From Actinomycetota bacterium (GTDB lineage Bacteria > Actinomycetota > Acidimicrobiia > Spongiisociales > UBA5794), in assembly GCA_013151445.1 (NCBI GenBank), contig JAADIG010000137.1:1-64000 (forward strand): DNA of 64,000 nucleotides. Direction: 5' to 3'. The notes under the pieces are model-generated. The model had not been told where the DNA came from. It worked only from the letters and a program-made list of their open reading frames with translations, and made no database searches. The number at the start of each line of letters is the position of its first letter. Position 1 is the first letter of the stretch. Below, piece after piece: positions 56,439 to 64,000 of the stretch. The position numbers and the translations under genes are program-made.

Positions 56439-57464
56439 CTAGCGCTGGTCCCACGCCGCGATGGTCGCTTCGTAGGATGCCAGCGGGATGTACGCAGCCT
56501 CTGCAACGGAGCGGAGGCCTTCCTCCGAGAGGTAGAAATCCACGTATGCTGCGACGGCGGGTTTCTCCGCCGCTTTTTGTGTGTTGATGTAGAGATAGAG
56601 AGATCGGGCGAGTGGGTAGGTTCCCGATGCGATCGTTTCGGTCGTCGGGAACACACAGCCGTCACCTCCGTCGATCTCGATCGCTTTGACCTTGTCCTGG
56701 TTCTCGACGAAGAAGGCGTATCCGACCCATCCGAGTGAGGTCGGCGATGAGGACAGTCCCTGGATGATCACGTTGTCGTTCGGGGACGCGACGTAGTCGG
56801 GTCGGGTGGCCTTCTCGGTGTCACGAGTCTTGGCGACCGGCTTTAGTGCGAGTGAGATGAACGTGTCGTAGGTGCCGGATTCCTCGCCGGGTGCGGTGAC
56901 CGCGAGAGGTACGTCCGCGTAGGGGGCAACGGTGGATCCGAGTTGGGCTGCGAGATCGTTGGCGTCACTCCAGCTGGAGAACCCGGTCGACTCGGAACCG
57001 AGCAGGGCGTACAGGTCCACGAACGCCAGGCACTTGACGTCGTTCTCGAGACCGGTGAGCACCGAAATACCATCGATGGCGATCTCAAGTTCGATGTAGG
57101 AAATGCCGGCCTGTGAGCAGGCTTCGGCCTCGGAGTCCTTGATGCGTCGCGACGCATCGGAGATGTCGGTTTCTCCGGCACAGAACTTCTTGAAGCCGTC
57201 ACCGGTTCCGGGTCCTTCGACGGCGATGGAGACGTTCGGGTTGGTGGTGTTGAACTTTTCGGCGTTGAGTGCGGAGATTGGTTCGACGGTTGATGATCCG
57301 GAAATGAGGACCGAGCCGGTCAACGCATTGGAGTCGGATGAGGCTGGAGCTGTGGAGGCCGGGGGTGAAGTAGTCGTTGGAGAGTTGCTTGAGGTGCTGC
57401 ATGCGGCGGCCACAAGGGCAAGGGCGAGGACGAAGATGAGCGGTTTCGACAACCGGGATATCAT
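56439..57464 (-). CDS. pstS: Phosphate-binding lipoprotein PstS
   Basis: 341 residues. The signal ends LALVAAACSTSS (Cys lipidation site), then a Ser/Thr/Pro linker. The phosphate-site motifs are ISGSSTVEPIS, GTGDGFKKFCAGETDISDASR and GEESGTYDTF. It captures phosphate outside the membrane for PstCAB. AAGGAA precedes ATG 57464. The larger ORF extends through the promoter region. Confidence 0.95.
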   Translation of the reverse strand: MISRLSKPLIFVLALALVAAACSTSSNSPTTTSPPASTAPASSDSNALTGSVLISGSSTVEPISALNAEKFNTTNPNVSIAVEGPGTGDGFKKFCAGETDISDASRRIKDSEAEACSQAGISYIELEIAIDGISVLTGLENDVKCLAFVDLYALLGSESTGFSSWSDANDLAAQLGSTVAPYADVPLAVTAPGEESGTYDTFISLALKPVAKTRDTEKATRPDYVASPNDNVIIQGLSSSPTSLGWVGYAFFVENQDKVKAIEIDGGDGCVFPTTETIASGTYPLARSLYLYINTQKAAEKPAVAAYVDFYLSEEGLRSVAEAAYIPLASYEATIAAWDQR

Positions 57465-57582
57465 TGGTGGAGTTCCTTCCATACCTATATTCAAGGTTGC
57501 ATATCGGGAGGTCCGACATGCGTCGGATCCATCCGACGTCATGGACGCTACGGAGACGAGTTGACCATGGAGGAGTGTCAGA

Positions 57583-57610
57583 GTGAACGCAATGTGAATT
57601 CTTTGTGTAC
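57583..57610. promoter_or_regulatory. PHO-box-like triple direct repeat
   Basis: Three units, GTGAAC (57583), GTGAAT (57594) and GTGTAC (57605), are spaced exactly 11 bases apart. On the minus strand they read GTACAC, ATTCAC, GTTCAC, the actinobacterial PhoP/RegX3 pattern of 11-bp repeats with core TTCAC. The site lies between pstS and the kinase gene. TATAGT (57638-57643) lies 8 nt before the kinase ATG. Binding could control both directions. Confidence 0.72.
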
Positions 57611-57651
57611 CCCAGCAGCGCCCCATCACCGATGTCGTATAGTTGCCCGGC

Positions 57652-58848
57652 ATGCTGATCGCCGTAGTGATTTTTGTCGTGGTCGTCACAGCGCTGGGAA
57701 GTGCCCTACTTCGCCAGCGCAAACGTCTTGATGCCCTCCTCGCAGAGTTCGGTGGTGGACCCCGGGTTCGCTCCGACCACATCACGTCGTTACGCACCGC
57801 AATGCAACGTCGCCAAAAGGAATACGACGTCGTCGTCAAACAACGCGACCTGCGTCTCGTGGCCATCGGGGCGACGCCGCTCGGTATCCAGCTCTACGAC
57901 AGCGAGGGTGCGGTAGTTGTGTCGAATGATGCCGCCCAGCAGTTGCTTGGATCCTCGAACGTCGCGCTGCGAGAGCGCCTCGCCGAGCTTGTGAGGCACA
58001 CTCGCGAGACCGGGATCGAAATGGATGAGAGAGTGCTCACCTCGAGACCAGTCGAGCGTCTCACCAGGGTTGTTGTGCGACCGGTCGGCGACCGCGAGGG
58101 TGTCGTTGTGGCGCTCGTTGACGCGACCAAGAGTCGCCGAATAGAGAAGGTGCGCAGAGACTTTATTGCCAACGCAAGTCACGAACTCAAGACACCGATC
58201 GGTGCGTTGCGTGTGCTTGTCGAGGCCTTGGTTGCGACGTCGGATGTCGCAACCAAGGGAGCGCTGGTTGAGCGGCTGTCGTCGGAAGTGGTTCGCATGT
58301 CTGCGCTCGTTGATGACGTCCTTGACCTCGCCCGGGTCGAGTCCGATGTTGACGAGGAGGCGTTCGAACGCACAAACATCGCCGACGTTGTCCAGACGTC
58401 GCTGGCCGGATTGGCGAGCGAGTCCGACCGGTATGGCGTGAAGATCGATGTTGGTGGTATCGATCCGGATCTGTGGGTGTGTGGCGACCATCGCCAACTC
58501 GAATCTGCGATCACCAACCTCATGGACAACGCCGTGAAATACACCGCGGCAGCTTCTCGGCGTGTACCGGTTGACGTTCAGGCACAACTCGTCGGAGACG
58601 CCGTCGTGATCACGGTAAGCGATGCGGGCATTGGGATCCCCGAGCGTGATATCGATCGCATTTTCGAGCGGTTCTACCGAGTCGATAGGGCACGCAGCCG
58701 CGAGACTGGCGGGACCGGTCTCGGGCTCGCCATTGTCCGCCATGTCGCTCTCAATCACGGCGGTACGGTCTCGGTTGAGTCCGTCGCCGGTGAGGGAAGT
58801 ACGTTCCGAATCGCACTGAAACAGGAGGGCCCGTGCTCCGCATCCTGA
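57652..58848 (+). CDS. Phosphate-sensing histidine kinase (SenX3/PhoR-like)
   Basis: 398 residues. One membrane segment (about 1-20, LIAVVIFVVVVTALGSALL), then a PAS-like region, HisKA with FIANASHELKTPIGAL, and HATPase_c (NLMDNAVKY; DAGIGIPERDIDRIFERFYRVD; GGTGLGLAIV). The single anchor and PAS domain match actinobacterial SenX3. ATG 57652 has no ribosome site, and the ORF-track TTG is inside the -10 box. Location beside pst and an overlap with the response regulator support phosphate control. Confidence 0.88.
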   Translation: MLIAVVIFVVVVTALGSALLRQRKRLDALLAEFGGGPRVRSDHITSLRTAMQRRQKEYDVVVKQRDLRLVAIGATPLGIQLYDSEGAVVVSNDAAQQLLGSSNVALRERLAELVRHTRETGIEMDERVLTSRPVERLTRVVVRPVGDREGVVVALVDATKSRRIEKVRRDFIANASHELKTPIGALRVLVEALVATSDVATKGALVERLSSEVVRMSALVDDVLDLARVESDVDEEAFERTNIADVVQTSLAGLASESDRYGVKIDVGGIDPDLWVCGDHRQLESAITNLMDNAVKYTAAASRRVPVDVQAQLVGDAVVITVSDAGIGIPERDIDRIFERFYRVDRARSRETGGTGLGLAIVRHVALNHGGTVSVESVAGEGSTFRIALKQEGPCSAS

Positions 58849-59516
58849 TCGTTGAAGATGAACCGTCGTACCGCGAGGCCCTTGCCGTGGCTCTCGGAGC
58901 GGAAGGGTTTCGTGTGGAGACCGCCGCCACCGGCCGTGAGGGTGTGTCCCTGTTCCGCGCCGAGCATCCCGATATTGTGCTCCTCGATTTGATGCTTCCC
59001 GAACTCTCGGGTCTTGATGTGTTGCGGGCGATACGCGGCGAGTCCGATGTTCCGGTGATCGTCGTATCGGCCAAGGACAGTGAGAGCGACGTCGTGTCCG
59101 CGCTCGAGCTGGGTGCCGACGACTACCTGCGCAAACCGTATTCGATCCGCGAACTGGTGGCCCGCATCAGGGTTTCGAGTCGGCGTTCACAGGCTGGCGA
59201 CGTCGGTGATGATGAACCGCTGGTCTTTGGCAATGCGGTGCTGGACCCGGGTACCTACGAGGTGCGGATCGGGTCGGTAGCGATAGACCTTCCGAGGAAG
59301 GAGTTTGCCTTGCTTCGTCAGCTAATGGAGCGCAGCGGGCGCATCGTAGCGAGAGAGATGTTGCTGGAGTCGGTGTGGGGGATTCATTGGACCGACTCCA
59401 AGACGCTTGACCAGCATGTTCGCCGGTTACGGCGGAAATTCGAGGGTGCCGAGGGCGCCCCCGAGATCGTCACGGTCAGGGGTGTCGGGTACCGCCTCAC
59501 GCATCCGGAGCAGTAA
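58833..59516 (+). CDS. OmpR-family response regulator (RegX3/PhoP-like)
   Basis: 227 residues. The receiver has EDE, phospho-Asp in VLLDLMLPELSG and Lys in DDYLRKPYS. The winged-helix domain shows LPRKEFALLRQLMERSGRIVAREMLLESVW and VTVRGVGYRLT. The GTG start lies inside the kinase's last codons. It probably binds the direct repeats upstream of the kinase and pstS. Confidence 0.9.
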   Translation: MLRILIVEDEPSYREALAVALGAEGFRVETAATGREGVSLFRAEHPDIVLLDLMLPELSGLDVLRAIRGESDVPVIVVSAKDSESDVVSALELGADDYLRKPYSIRELVARIRVSSRRSQAGDVGDDEPLVFGNAVLDPGTYEVRIGSVAIDLPRKEFALLRQLMERSGRIVAREMLLESVWGIHWTDSKTLDQHVRRLRRKFEGAEGAPEIVTVRGVGYRLTHPEQ

Positions 59517-59540
59517 CCAGAGCGTCGCCCATCCACGGGA

Positions 59541-59568
59541 GAAGCCCCCGGGATAACCCGGGGGCTTC
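59541..59568. terminator. Hairpin between the response regulator and peroxiredoxin genes
   Basis: A perfect 12-bp stem, GAAGCCCCCGGG with its complement, has loop ATAA and lies 24 bases after the regulator stop, between convergent genes. No long T-run on either side. Confidence 0.65.
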
Positions 59569-59590
59569 CATGTTGAACTGGACTGCGTGG

Positions 59591-60052
59591 TCAGGAGAGT
59601 TTTGCGAGCGCCTCGGTATACGCGGAGAACTCGCGACCCTCACCGAGAGAGTCGGTGTTGATGACTTCGCGCACGACACCCTCGGCGTCGAGGATAAAGC
59701 TGTACCGGTTGGCGACACCGACGGCGTCGTTGAACACGCCGTACGCCTTGCTGACCTCACCGTGGGGCCAATAGTCCGCCAGGACGGGGAAGGTGAAACC
59801 TTCCTTCTCGCTCCACGCACCGTTGGTGAAGAACGTCTGGCAGGTGATCGCAACTACCTGGGTATCGAGATCGTTGAGGGCGGAGAGACTGTCGCGAATT
59901 GCGCAGAGCTCACCAGTGCAGATACCGGAGAACGCAAACGGGATGAACACGATGAGAGTGTTCCGACCCTTGAGGTCTTCGAGGCTGACCTCGGTTTTGT
60001 CGGGTGCGAGCAGGGTGAATGGTGGTGCGGGGGAACCGACAGTTGCAGCCAT
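59591..60052 (-). CDS. Peroxiredoxin (AhpE/Bcp-like)
   Basis: 153 residues. PFAFSGICTGELCAIRD holds the peroxidatic Cys in the AhpE-type motif, with a second Cys 5 residues on. It reduces peroxides in the cytoplasm. AAGGAAAA precedes ATG 60052. The 252-residue ORF runs through the palindromic repeat and is rejected as the coding start. Confidence 0.88.
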   Translation of the reverse strand: MAATVGSPAPPFTLLAPDKTEVSLEDLKGRNTLIVFIPFAFSGICTGELCAIRDSLSALNDLDTQVVAITCQTFFTNGAWSEKEGFTFPVLADYWPHGEVSKAYGVFNDAVGVANRYSFILDAEGVVREVINTDSLGEGREFSAYTEALAKLS

Positions 60053-60119
60053 GGTGCGTTTTCCTTTTTTTGTGGGTTGATCCGGGATGGTACCCCGATG
60101 TCTTCCAGTCATGAACGTT

Positions 60120-60173
60120 CCTGTTCTGGCGTCCATTTGGGCCGTATACCGCCCAAATGGACGCCAGAACAGG
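60120..60173. repeat. Long palindromic repeat, copy 2
   Basis: A perfect 23-bp inverted repeat (arm includes CTGGCGTCCATTTGGGC) with the same 8-nt loop CGTATACC as copy 1 at 2031-2076. Relative to copy 1, G-C pairs are replaced by A-T pairs on both arms, and T-A by C-G, so pairing is preserved. It lies between the peroxiredoxin and DUF2342 genes. Confidence 0.85.
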
Positions 60174-60182
60174 AGGTTGGCG

Positions 60183-61277
60183 CTATTCGAGGTCGATGTC
60201 GGGCAGATAGTTGCGGGCAACCCAACCGACAGGATCGGTGAGCTCGTCAGCCGTTGGCACCGACGCCGCCGATGACCACAGCTGGTCAAGCGATTCGACC
60301 CCCCAATTGTCAACGAGCTCGCGCACGAGCCGACCGGCGTCGGCGGCAAGCCCGCGATCGAATCGCAAACCGATCATCGCGCCGATCCCGTCGTCGGCTT
60401 GTCCGGGTTCGGAGCGGCGCAGGGTGTGAGCGTCGACGATCCGGGCTAGAGACGGGAGCATGTCGGAGGCCGCATCGTTAATGACAACATCGACAAAACC
60501 CTCAATTGTTGCGAGGAGACCCTGGACCTTCTTCAGCTTGGCCGTGTCGTATGTTGCCCCGAGCAACTGCCCGATACCTGCATCACCCGACAGCAAACCC
60601 TCAAGATCCATGGCTCCGCCGGCGCCGGCCGCGGCGTCGGTTAGGCGTGACATGTCAAACTCCACCGATTCGAGGAACTCGACCACGATGGTCCGCACAA
60701 GGTCTTCAACGCCGGGTTTGGCGAGCAATGACCGATAGGCGACCGCACGGAGTGACGCCCAGAATCGCACCTCGCGAGCATCGAGTTCGTATTCCTCGGC
60801 GAACGCCTCAATAGCTGGGATGACGAGCACGGCATTCTTCTGGCCAAGCGCCGGAAGACCCGTATCGAACTGACCGAGGACCCGGTGCGACATGAAACCG
60901 ACCATCGTGCCGGACTGCATGCCGGCAAGCGCCGGTCCGAGTGGTCCCATCATTGCGGCCATCGGCCCCTCTGCCATGGCCGACATGCGTTGCGCCAACG
61001 GCAGGATGAACCATTCGAATGACCGTTCGTTGAGCTCGGCCCACGTTCGCCGGTCGACGGGCTGGAGAAGGTCCGAGGTCACCGTCGTCAGCAACCCGGT
61101 TCCCTGCATCTTGAGCTCGGCGGCACCAGCAAGGTCGAGATACTCCTCGGCCACCCTTGGTTCGATGAGATCTGGTTCACCGACGATGCTCTTCATTACC
61201 TCGTTGCCAAGCTGCCAGTTCACCGGACCAGATGACTGGAACAGTTCAAACAGCTTGTCGAAGATGCTGTCACTCAC
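60183..61277 (-). CDS. DUF2342-family zincin-like protein lacking HExxH
   Basis: 364 residues of the actinobacterial family annotated as zinc-dependent metalloprotease or F420-associated hydrolase (MSHRVLGQFDTGLPALGQ; SVEFDMSRLTDAAAGAGGAMDLEGLLSG). Where relatives have a zincin HExxH helix, this one reads RFWASLRAVAYRSLL, so the metal site seems lost. It may therefore be a non-enzymatic paralogue. The GTG start overlaps the htrA stop by GTGA. Confidence 0.72.
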   Translation of the reverse strand: MSDSIFDKLFELFQSSGPVNWQLGNEVMKSIVGEPDLIEPRVAEEYLDLAGAAELKMQGTGLLTTVTSDLLQPVDRRTWAELNERSFEWFILPLAQRMSAMAEGPMAAMMGPLGPALAGMQSGTMVGFMSHRVLGQFDTGLPALGQKNAVLVIPAIEAFAEEYELDAREVRFWASLRAVAYRSLLAKPGVEDLVRTIVVEFLESVEFDMSRLTDAAAGAGGAMDLEGLLSGDAGIGQLLGATYDTAKLKKVQGLLATIEGFVDVVINDAASDMLPSLARIVDAHTLRRSEPGQADDGIGAMIGLRFDRGLAADAGRLVRELVDNWGVESLDQLWSSAASVPTADELTDPVGWVARNYLPDIDLE

Positions 61278-62914
61278 AGGTCGTCAGGGCGCTCACCCAA
61301 TATCACGGGCACCGTGACCTCCTCGCCGTTGCGAATTACGTCTACCTGGATGGTGTCACCCACGGAGTAAAAGCGCAAGGCAATTATCAACGAGTCCATC
61401 GTCCGGTACTCGACACCGTCGACGGCGATGATCGTGTCGCCAATCTGGAGACCGGCCGTCTCCGCAGCGCTGTCGGGTGCGAAGTCCACGATCTCTGCAC
61501 CGCTTGGTCGCATGGAGCCATCCTCAAGATCCGCGACGTAGGTCGATCCGATGATCCCGAGGAACGCGTGGCGAACCGTGCCGGTGGCTCGCAGTTCGTC
61601 GATGATTCGCGTCATCACCTCGACTGGTGTCGCAAACCCGATGCCTTCGGGGCCACGGTCGCTCACCGCAACCGCGGTCACGATGCCAATGAGTTCACCA
61701 CGGTCATTCACCAGGGCTCCACCCGATGATCCCGGGTTGATAGCAGCGTCGGTCTGCAACATGCCAAACAGCTGGTTCGAGGACGTGTTGACCTCGCGGT
61801 CAAACGCCGAGATGACGCCGACACTCAACGAGGGACCTCCCACGAGTGCGAGCGGACTCCCGATGGCAATCGCCTTCGAGCCGATGCTGAGTTCGCTCGT
61901 GTTGCCGATCGCGATGGGGGTGAGACCGGTAGCTTCGATACGGACCAATGCAAGGTCGGTGATAGCGTCCGTGCCTTCGACGGTTGCATCGAAGATGCGT
62001 CCATCAAAAAGTGTCACCCGCACCGCCGTTGATCCTTCAACGACATGGTTGTTGGTGACGATGAGACCGCCGGCATCGATGATGACTCCAGAACCCGAAG
62101 CCACGGCCGAGAACTCGCCGTCCACCTCTTGGCCGACCTCGATCGCCACGACTGAGGGCACAACACGGTTGCCCACCTGCACGGGGTCATAACCGCCGAC
62201 GGGCGTCTGGCCCGGCGCCAGGGTTGCGACAGGGGCCGCCGAGGGAGCGGCGGTGACGGCGGGGACGCCGGGACTCGCCGGGTCGTCAAACGCACCGAAC
62301 GCCCACATGCCGCCGAGCATGAGCAATGCACCGAGCATCGATGCAACGAGGGTGAGACCAAAGATCACACCACGGCCGGGTCCGGTGGATCCCTTCGATG
62401 AACTTGGCGTAGGTACGTTCGGGGTTCGATAGCCGACCGAGTCGGTGGCGTCCTCGGTGGGGGGAAGTGTGCGGACGATCGCACCGTAGTCGGCAGGAGC
62501 GGTAGGGTCGGGAGTCCGAGTCGGATCGAGTTCGCGCTGGGTGATGCCAGCCTCGGACAGGACACTGCCGAGCGGTGTGGTGGTGTCGAGGTCCGCAGGG
62601 AATGCACGCGGTGTTGGCGGCGGGTTCACACCGGCATCGACAGTTCCTGCATCGGTGGTTGCCGTGTCAGGCGGAGTTCCAAGTGGTGGTGGGGAGGTGG
62701 CGTTCGAGGCGTTCTGCGCATCCGATGTCGCTGCGTCCACGGTGTCGGTGGTCGGTGCAGGGGCGGTGAGGTCGGACGGGTCGTCGCCGGGGACACTCTC
62801 GTCGTGTCCTGGGAGGAGTTCGGCTGTCGGTGGTTGGGTCTCCGGAGAATCTGTGAAGGAGGTGTCTTCGCTCTCCGGGTTCGTCGCGTCGTGGGGATCA
62901 GATGTAGTGTTCAT
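61274..62914 (-). CDS. HtrA/DegP-like serine protease with PDZ domain
   Basis: 546 residues. A 195-residue Pro/Thr/Asp-rich cytosolic N-terminus, one membrane segment (LTLVASMLGALLMLGGMWAF), then a trypsin-fold protease with His (TNNHVVEGS), Asp (ITDLALVRIE) and Ser (NPGSSGGALVND). A PDZ domain ends it (AAETAGLQIGDTIIAVDG). It is surface protein quality control or regulated proteolysis. TACAAT lies 10 nt before the ATG, so the 5' UTR is nearly absent. A 4-base overlap couples it to the DUF2342 gene. Confidence 0.92.
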   Translation of the reverse strand: MNTTSDPHDATNPESEDTSFTDSPETQPPTAELLPGHDESVPGDDPSDLTAPAPTTDTVDAATSDAQNASNATSPPPLGTPPDTATTDAGTVDAGVNPPPTPRAFPADLDTTTPLGSVLSEAGITQRELDPTRTPDPTAPADYGAIVRTLPPTEDATDSVGYRTPNVPTPSSSKGSTGPGRGVIFGLTLVASMLGALLMLGGMWAFGAFDDPASPGVPAVTAAPSAAPVATLAPGQTPVGGYDPVQVGNRVVPSVVAIEVGQEVDGEFSAVASGSGVIIDAGGLIVTNNHVVEGSTAVRVTLFDGRIFDATVEGTDAITDLALVRIEATGLTPIAIGNTSELSIGSKAIAIGSPLALVGGPSLSVGVISAFDREVNTSSNQLFGMLQTDAAINPGSSGGALVNDRGELIGIVTAVAVSDRGPEGIGFATPVEVMTRIIDELRATGTVRHAFLGIIGSTYVADLEDGSMRPSGAEIVDFAPDSAAETAGLQIGDTIIAVDGVEYRTMDSLIIALRFYSVGDTIQVDVIRNGEEVTVPVILGERPDDL

Positions 62915-62946
62915 AACCCAAACAATTGTACCGAGGGCACGAATTA

Positions 62947-63402
62947 ATGAACCCGTTCGACCGGGACACCGTGGTCGTCAGCCATGAGCAAATCGATGTC
63001 ACCGCCATGCTCGCCGCGATCGGTGATGATCGGGCGGGTGCCTCGGTCGTCTTTTCCGGGATGGTTCGGAATCACGCTCCGGGAAAAACCGACATCAGTC
63101 ACCTTGAGTATGAGGCGTATGTCGGTGTTGTTGAAGTCAAGATCGCCGAGATTATTGCCGAGGCTGCTGCCCGCTGGGATGTTCTCGAAGTGAGGGCCGC
63201 ACATCGTCTCGGCGAACTTGGAATCCGTGACGTTTCGGTTGCGGTGGCTGTCTCGTCTGCCCATCGAGCGGAGTCGTTCGAAGCCGCCCGTTACGTGATC
63301 GACGAGCTGAAGAAACGCGCTCCGATCTGGAAGAAGGAGCACTGGCCCGGCGGTGCCGAATGGGTTCGCGAGGACCACTCCAACCAGGATCTGAGCAGCT
63401 AG
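62947..63402 (+). CDS. moaE: Molybdopterin synthase catalytic subunit
   Basis: 151 residues. It has FSGMVRNHAPGKTDISHLEYEAY, RLGELGIRDVSVAVAVSSAHR and the Lys-containing KKRAPIWKKEHW, the MoaE active-site blocks. It adds sulfur to precursor Z with MoaD, giving molybdopterin for enzymes such as the AioA-like oxidase here. ATG 62947 is preferred to the ORF-track start at 62926. No moaD is visible. Divergent from htrA with 32 bases between starts. Confidence 0.92.
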   Translation: MNPFDRDTVVVSHEQIDVTAMLAAIGDDRAGASVVFSGMVRNHAPGKTDISHLEYEAYVGVVEVKIAEIIAEAAARWDVLEVRAAHRLGELGIRDVSVAVAVSSAHRAESFEAARYVIDELKKRAPIWKKEHWPGGAEWVREDHSNQDLSS

Positions 63403-63418
63403 CCGGGCACTGGTGGGT

Positions 63419-63910
63419 TCAGTCGGCGAGTTCGATCGCATACCCGATAAGCGATACATCGGGAACCGGCTCCCAGTCTCGACGGGTGTCTCTGACGAAC
63501 CCCAAACTGCGATAGAGAGACTGTGCCACCACCATTGCATCCAGGGTGAAAAGAATGACACGCTGACGGCCTGCTGTGCGAGCCGCCATGACACAGGCCT
63601 CGGTGAGAGCTCTCCCTATTCCGCGACCCTGGTACGCAACATCGACGGCGAGCATCCGGATTCCGGCGGCATCGGGGTCGTCGAATTCTGCTTCCTCCGA
63701 CGTTGGATCGGAGACAAAGGTGACGGTCCCCACGAGTACACCCTCGTCTTCGGCCACAAGGACACGATTCGATTGAGCGCGCCGAGCAACATTCATGAGC
63801 ACACCGCGGTAGTCGTCGCGTAGTTCGAGGTTCGGAAGGTTGGCGTAGGCGCGAACCGTCAGTTCTCCTATCTCGTCGAATTCACTTTCTACGGCGTCTC
63901 GGATCAACAT
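63419..63910 (-). CDS. GNAT N-acetyltransferase
   Basis: 163 residues. The acetyl-CoA loop is MLAVDVAYQGRGIGRALTEA, and AQSLYRSLGFVRD is the usual C-terminal motif. The substrate is unknown. The stop is 17 bases from the moaE stop (convergent). The ATG at 63910 follows a partial upstream gene by 2 bases, so they are co-transcribed. Confidence 0.85.
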   Translation of the reverse strand: MLIRDAVESEFDEIGELTVRAYANLPNLELRDDYRGVLMNVARRAQSNRVLVAEDEGVLVGTVTFVSDPTSEEAEFDDPDAAGIRMLAVDVAYQGRGIGRALTEACVMAARTAGRQRVILFTLDAMVVAQSLYRSLGFVRDTRRDWEPVPDVSLIGYAIELAD

Positions 63911-63912
63911 GG

Positions 63913-64000
63913 TTACGTCTCGGACTCCTTTCTTGCCGGTGCTGAGAGCTCGAGCGGTTCCCAGTCTGGTGTGGGCCGCCCGACAACCATTTCGGCGGCC
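63913..64000 (-). CDS. 3' end of an unidentified gene (partial)
   Basis: Read on the minus strand, the last 88 bases give ...AAEMVVGRPTPDWEPLELS, then APARKESET and TAA. The stop is 2 bases before the GNAT start and the codons contain the GNAT ribosome site (AAAGGAG), as in tightly packed operons. The gene continues off the window. No family can be named from this tail. Confidence 0.55.
   Translation of the reverse strand, partial: AAEMVVGRPTPDWEPLELSAPARKESET

Noticed and set aside
57465-57866. Long N-terminal extension of PstS
   Set aside because: It covers the PHO-box region and the divergent kinase start. The lipoprotein signal begins at 57464.
59591-60349. 252-residue version of peroxiredoxin
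   Set aside because: The added part runs through the palindromic repeat and the DUF2342 3' end. ATG 60052 has a good ribosome site and the family N-terminus.

Overview
The window looks like chromosomal core DNA of a high-GC Gram-positive bacterium. A WhiB regulator, a GuaB3-type IMP dehydrogenase paralogue, a mycothiol-reductase-like CPWC protein, a DUF2342 zincin-like protein and a SenX3/RegX3-like pair divergent from pst all point to Actinobacteria. A lineage near Acidimicrobiia is my inference and is not proven by the sequence. Genes are dense, many start and stop codons overlap (ATGA, GTGA, TTGA), and I see no tRNA, rRNA, CRISPR array, insertion sequence or prophage.

Layout: 0-2 kb groES-groEL, then a cluster of strong hairpins. 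2.3-5.2 kb GerMN, GNAT, Nudix and SDR genes. 5.2-9 kb citramalate synthase (minus strand) with an Ile/Thr leader-peptide attenuator, preceded by an acyltransferase-3/SGNH membrane protein. 9-14.6 kb trpS behind a Trp-Trp leader peptide and terminator, then guaB3, guaA, a VOC protein and a ceramidase-like membrane protein. 14.8-18.6 kb an arsenite-oxidase-like aioB-aioA pair, divergent from a membrane-anchored cytochrome c. 18.8-24.3 kb an orphan CheA-like hybrid kinase with a REC-GAF partner, then pcrA/uvrD. 24.4-27 kb a B12-binding subunit and sucCD. 27-29 kb a TetR/SDR pair sharing an operator, and a winged-helix protein. 29-33.7 kb a cation/proton antiporter behind a long leader, an HD protein, an AT-hook/zinc-ribbon small protein coupled to an alpha/beta hydrolase, and a CPWC oxidoreductase. 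33.9-43 kb purN-purH-folD, a MenC-like enolase-superfamily gene, icd, a PRPP transferase, a metalloprotease-like lipoprotein, mdh and a membrane protein. 43.2-47.5 kb HU, an SCP2 protein and sdhCAB. 47.8-51.5 kb whiB, a membrane-anchored unknown, tatA (missing from the ORF track), and an ECF sigma / anti-sigma / RseB-like cassette. 51.5-64 kb acyl-CoA dehydrogenase, phoU-pstBAC-pstS, a PHO-box-like intergenic region and the divergent two-component system, peroxiredoxin, DUF2342, HtrA, MoaE, a GNAT, and the 3' end of one more gene.

How it fits together: several TCA-cycle steps are represented (icd, sucCD, sdhCAB, mdh), with a B12-binding mutase subunit feeding succinyl-CoA. MoaE and TatA would support maturation and export of the molybdenum/Rieske oxidase. 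Phosphate uptake and its likely sensor kinase share one intergenic region.

The most interesting signals are regulatory. There are two separate leader-peptide attenuators, one apparently leaderless and Ile/Thr-coded before cimA and one Trp-coded before trpS. There is a palindromic repeat family whose two perfect copies differ by compensatory base changes. There is a TetR operator pair, and a triple 11-bp direct repeat between pstS and the kinase gene. No single wholly new multi-gene system is evident. The best candidates for novelty are the cimA attenuator, the covarying hairpin family, and the orphan CheA/REC-GAF pair.
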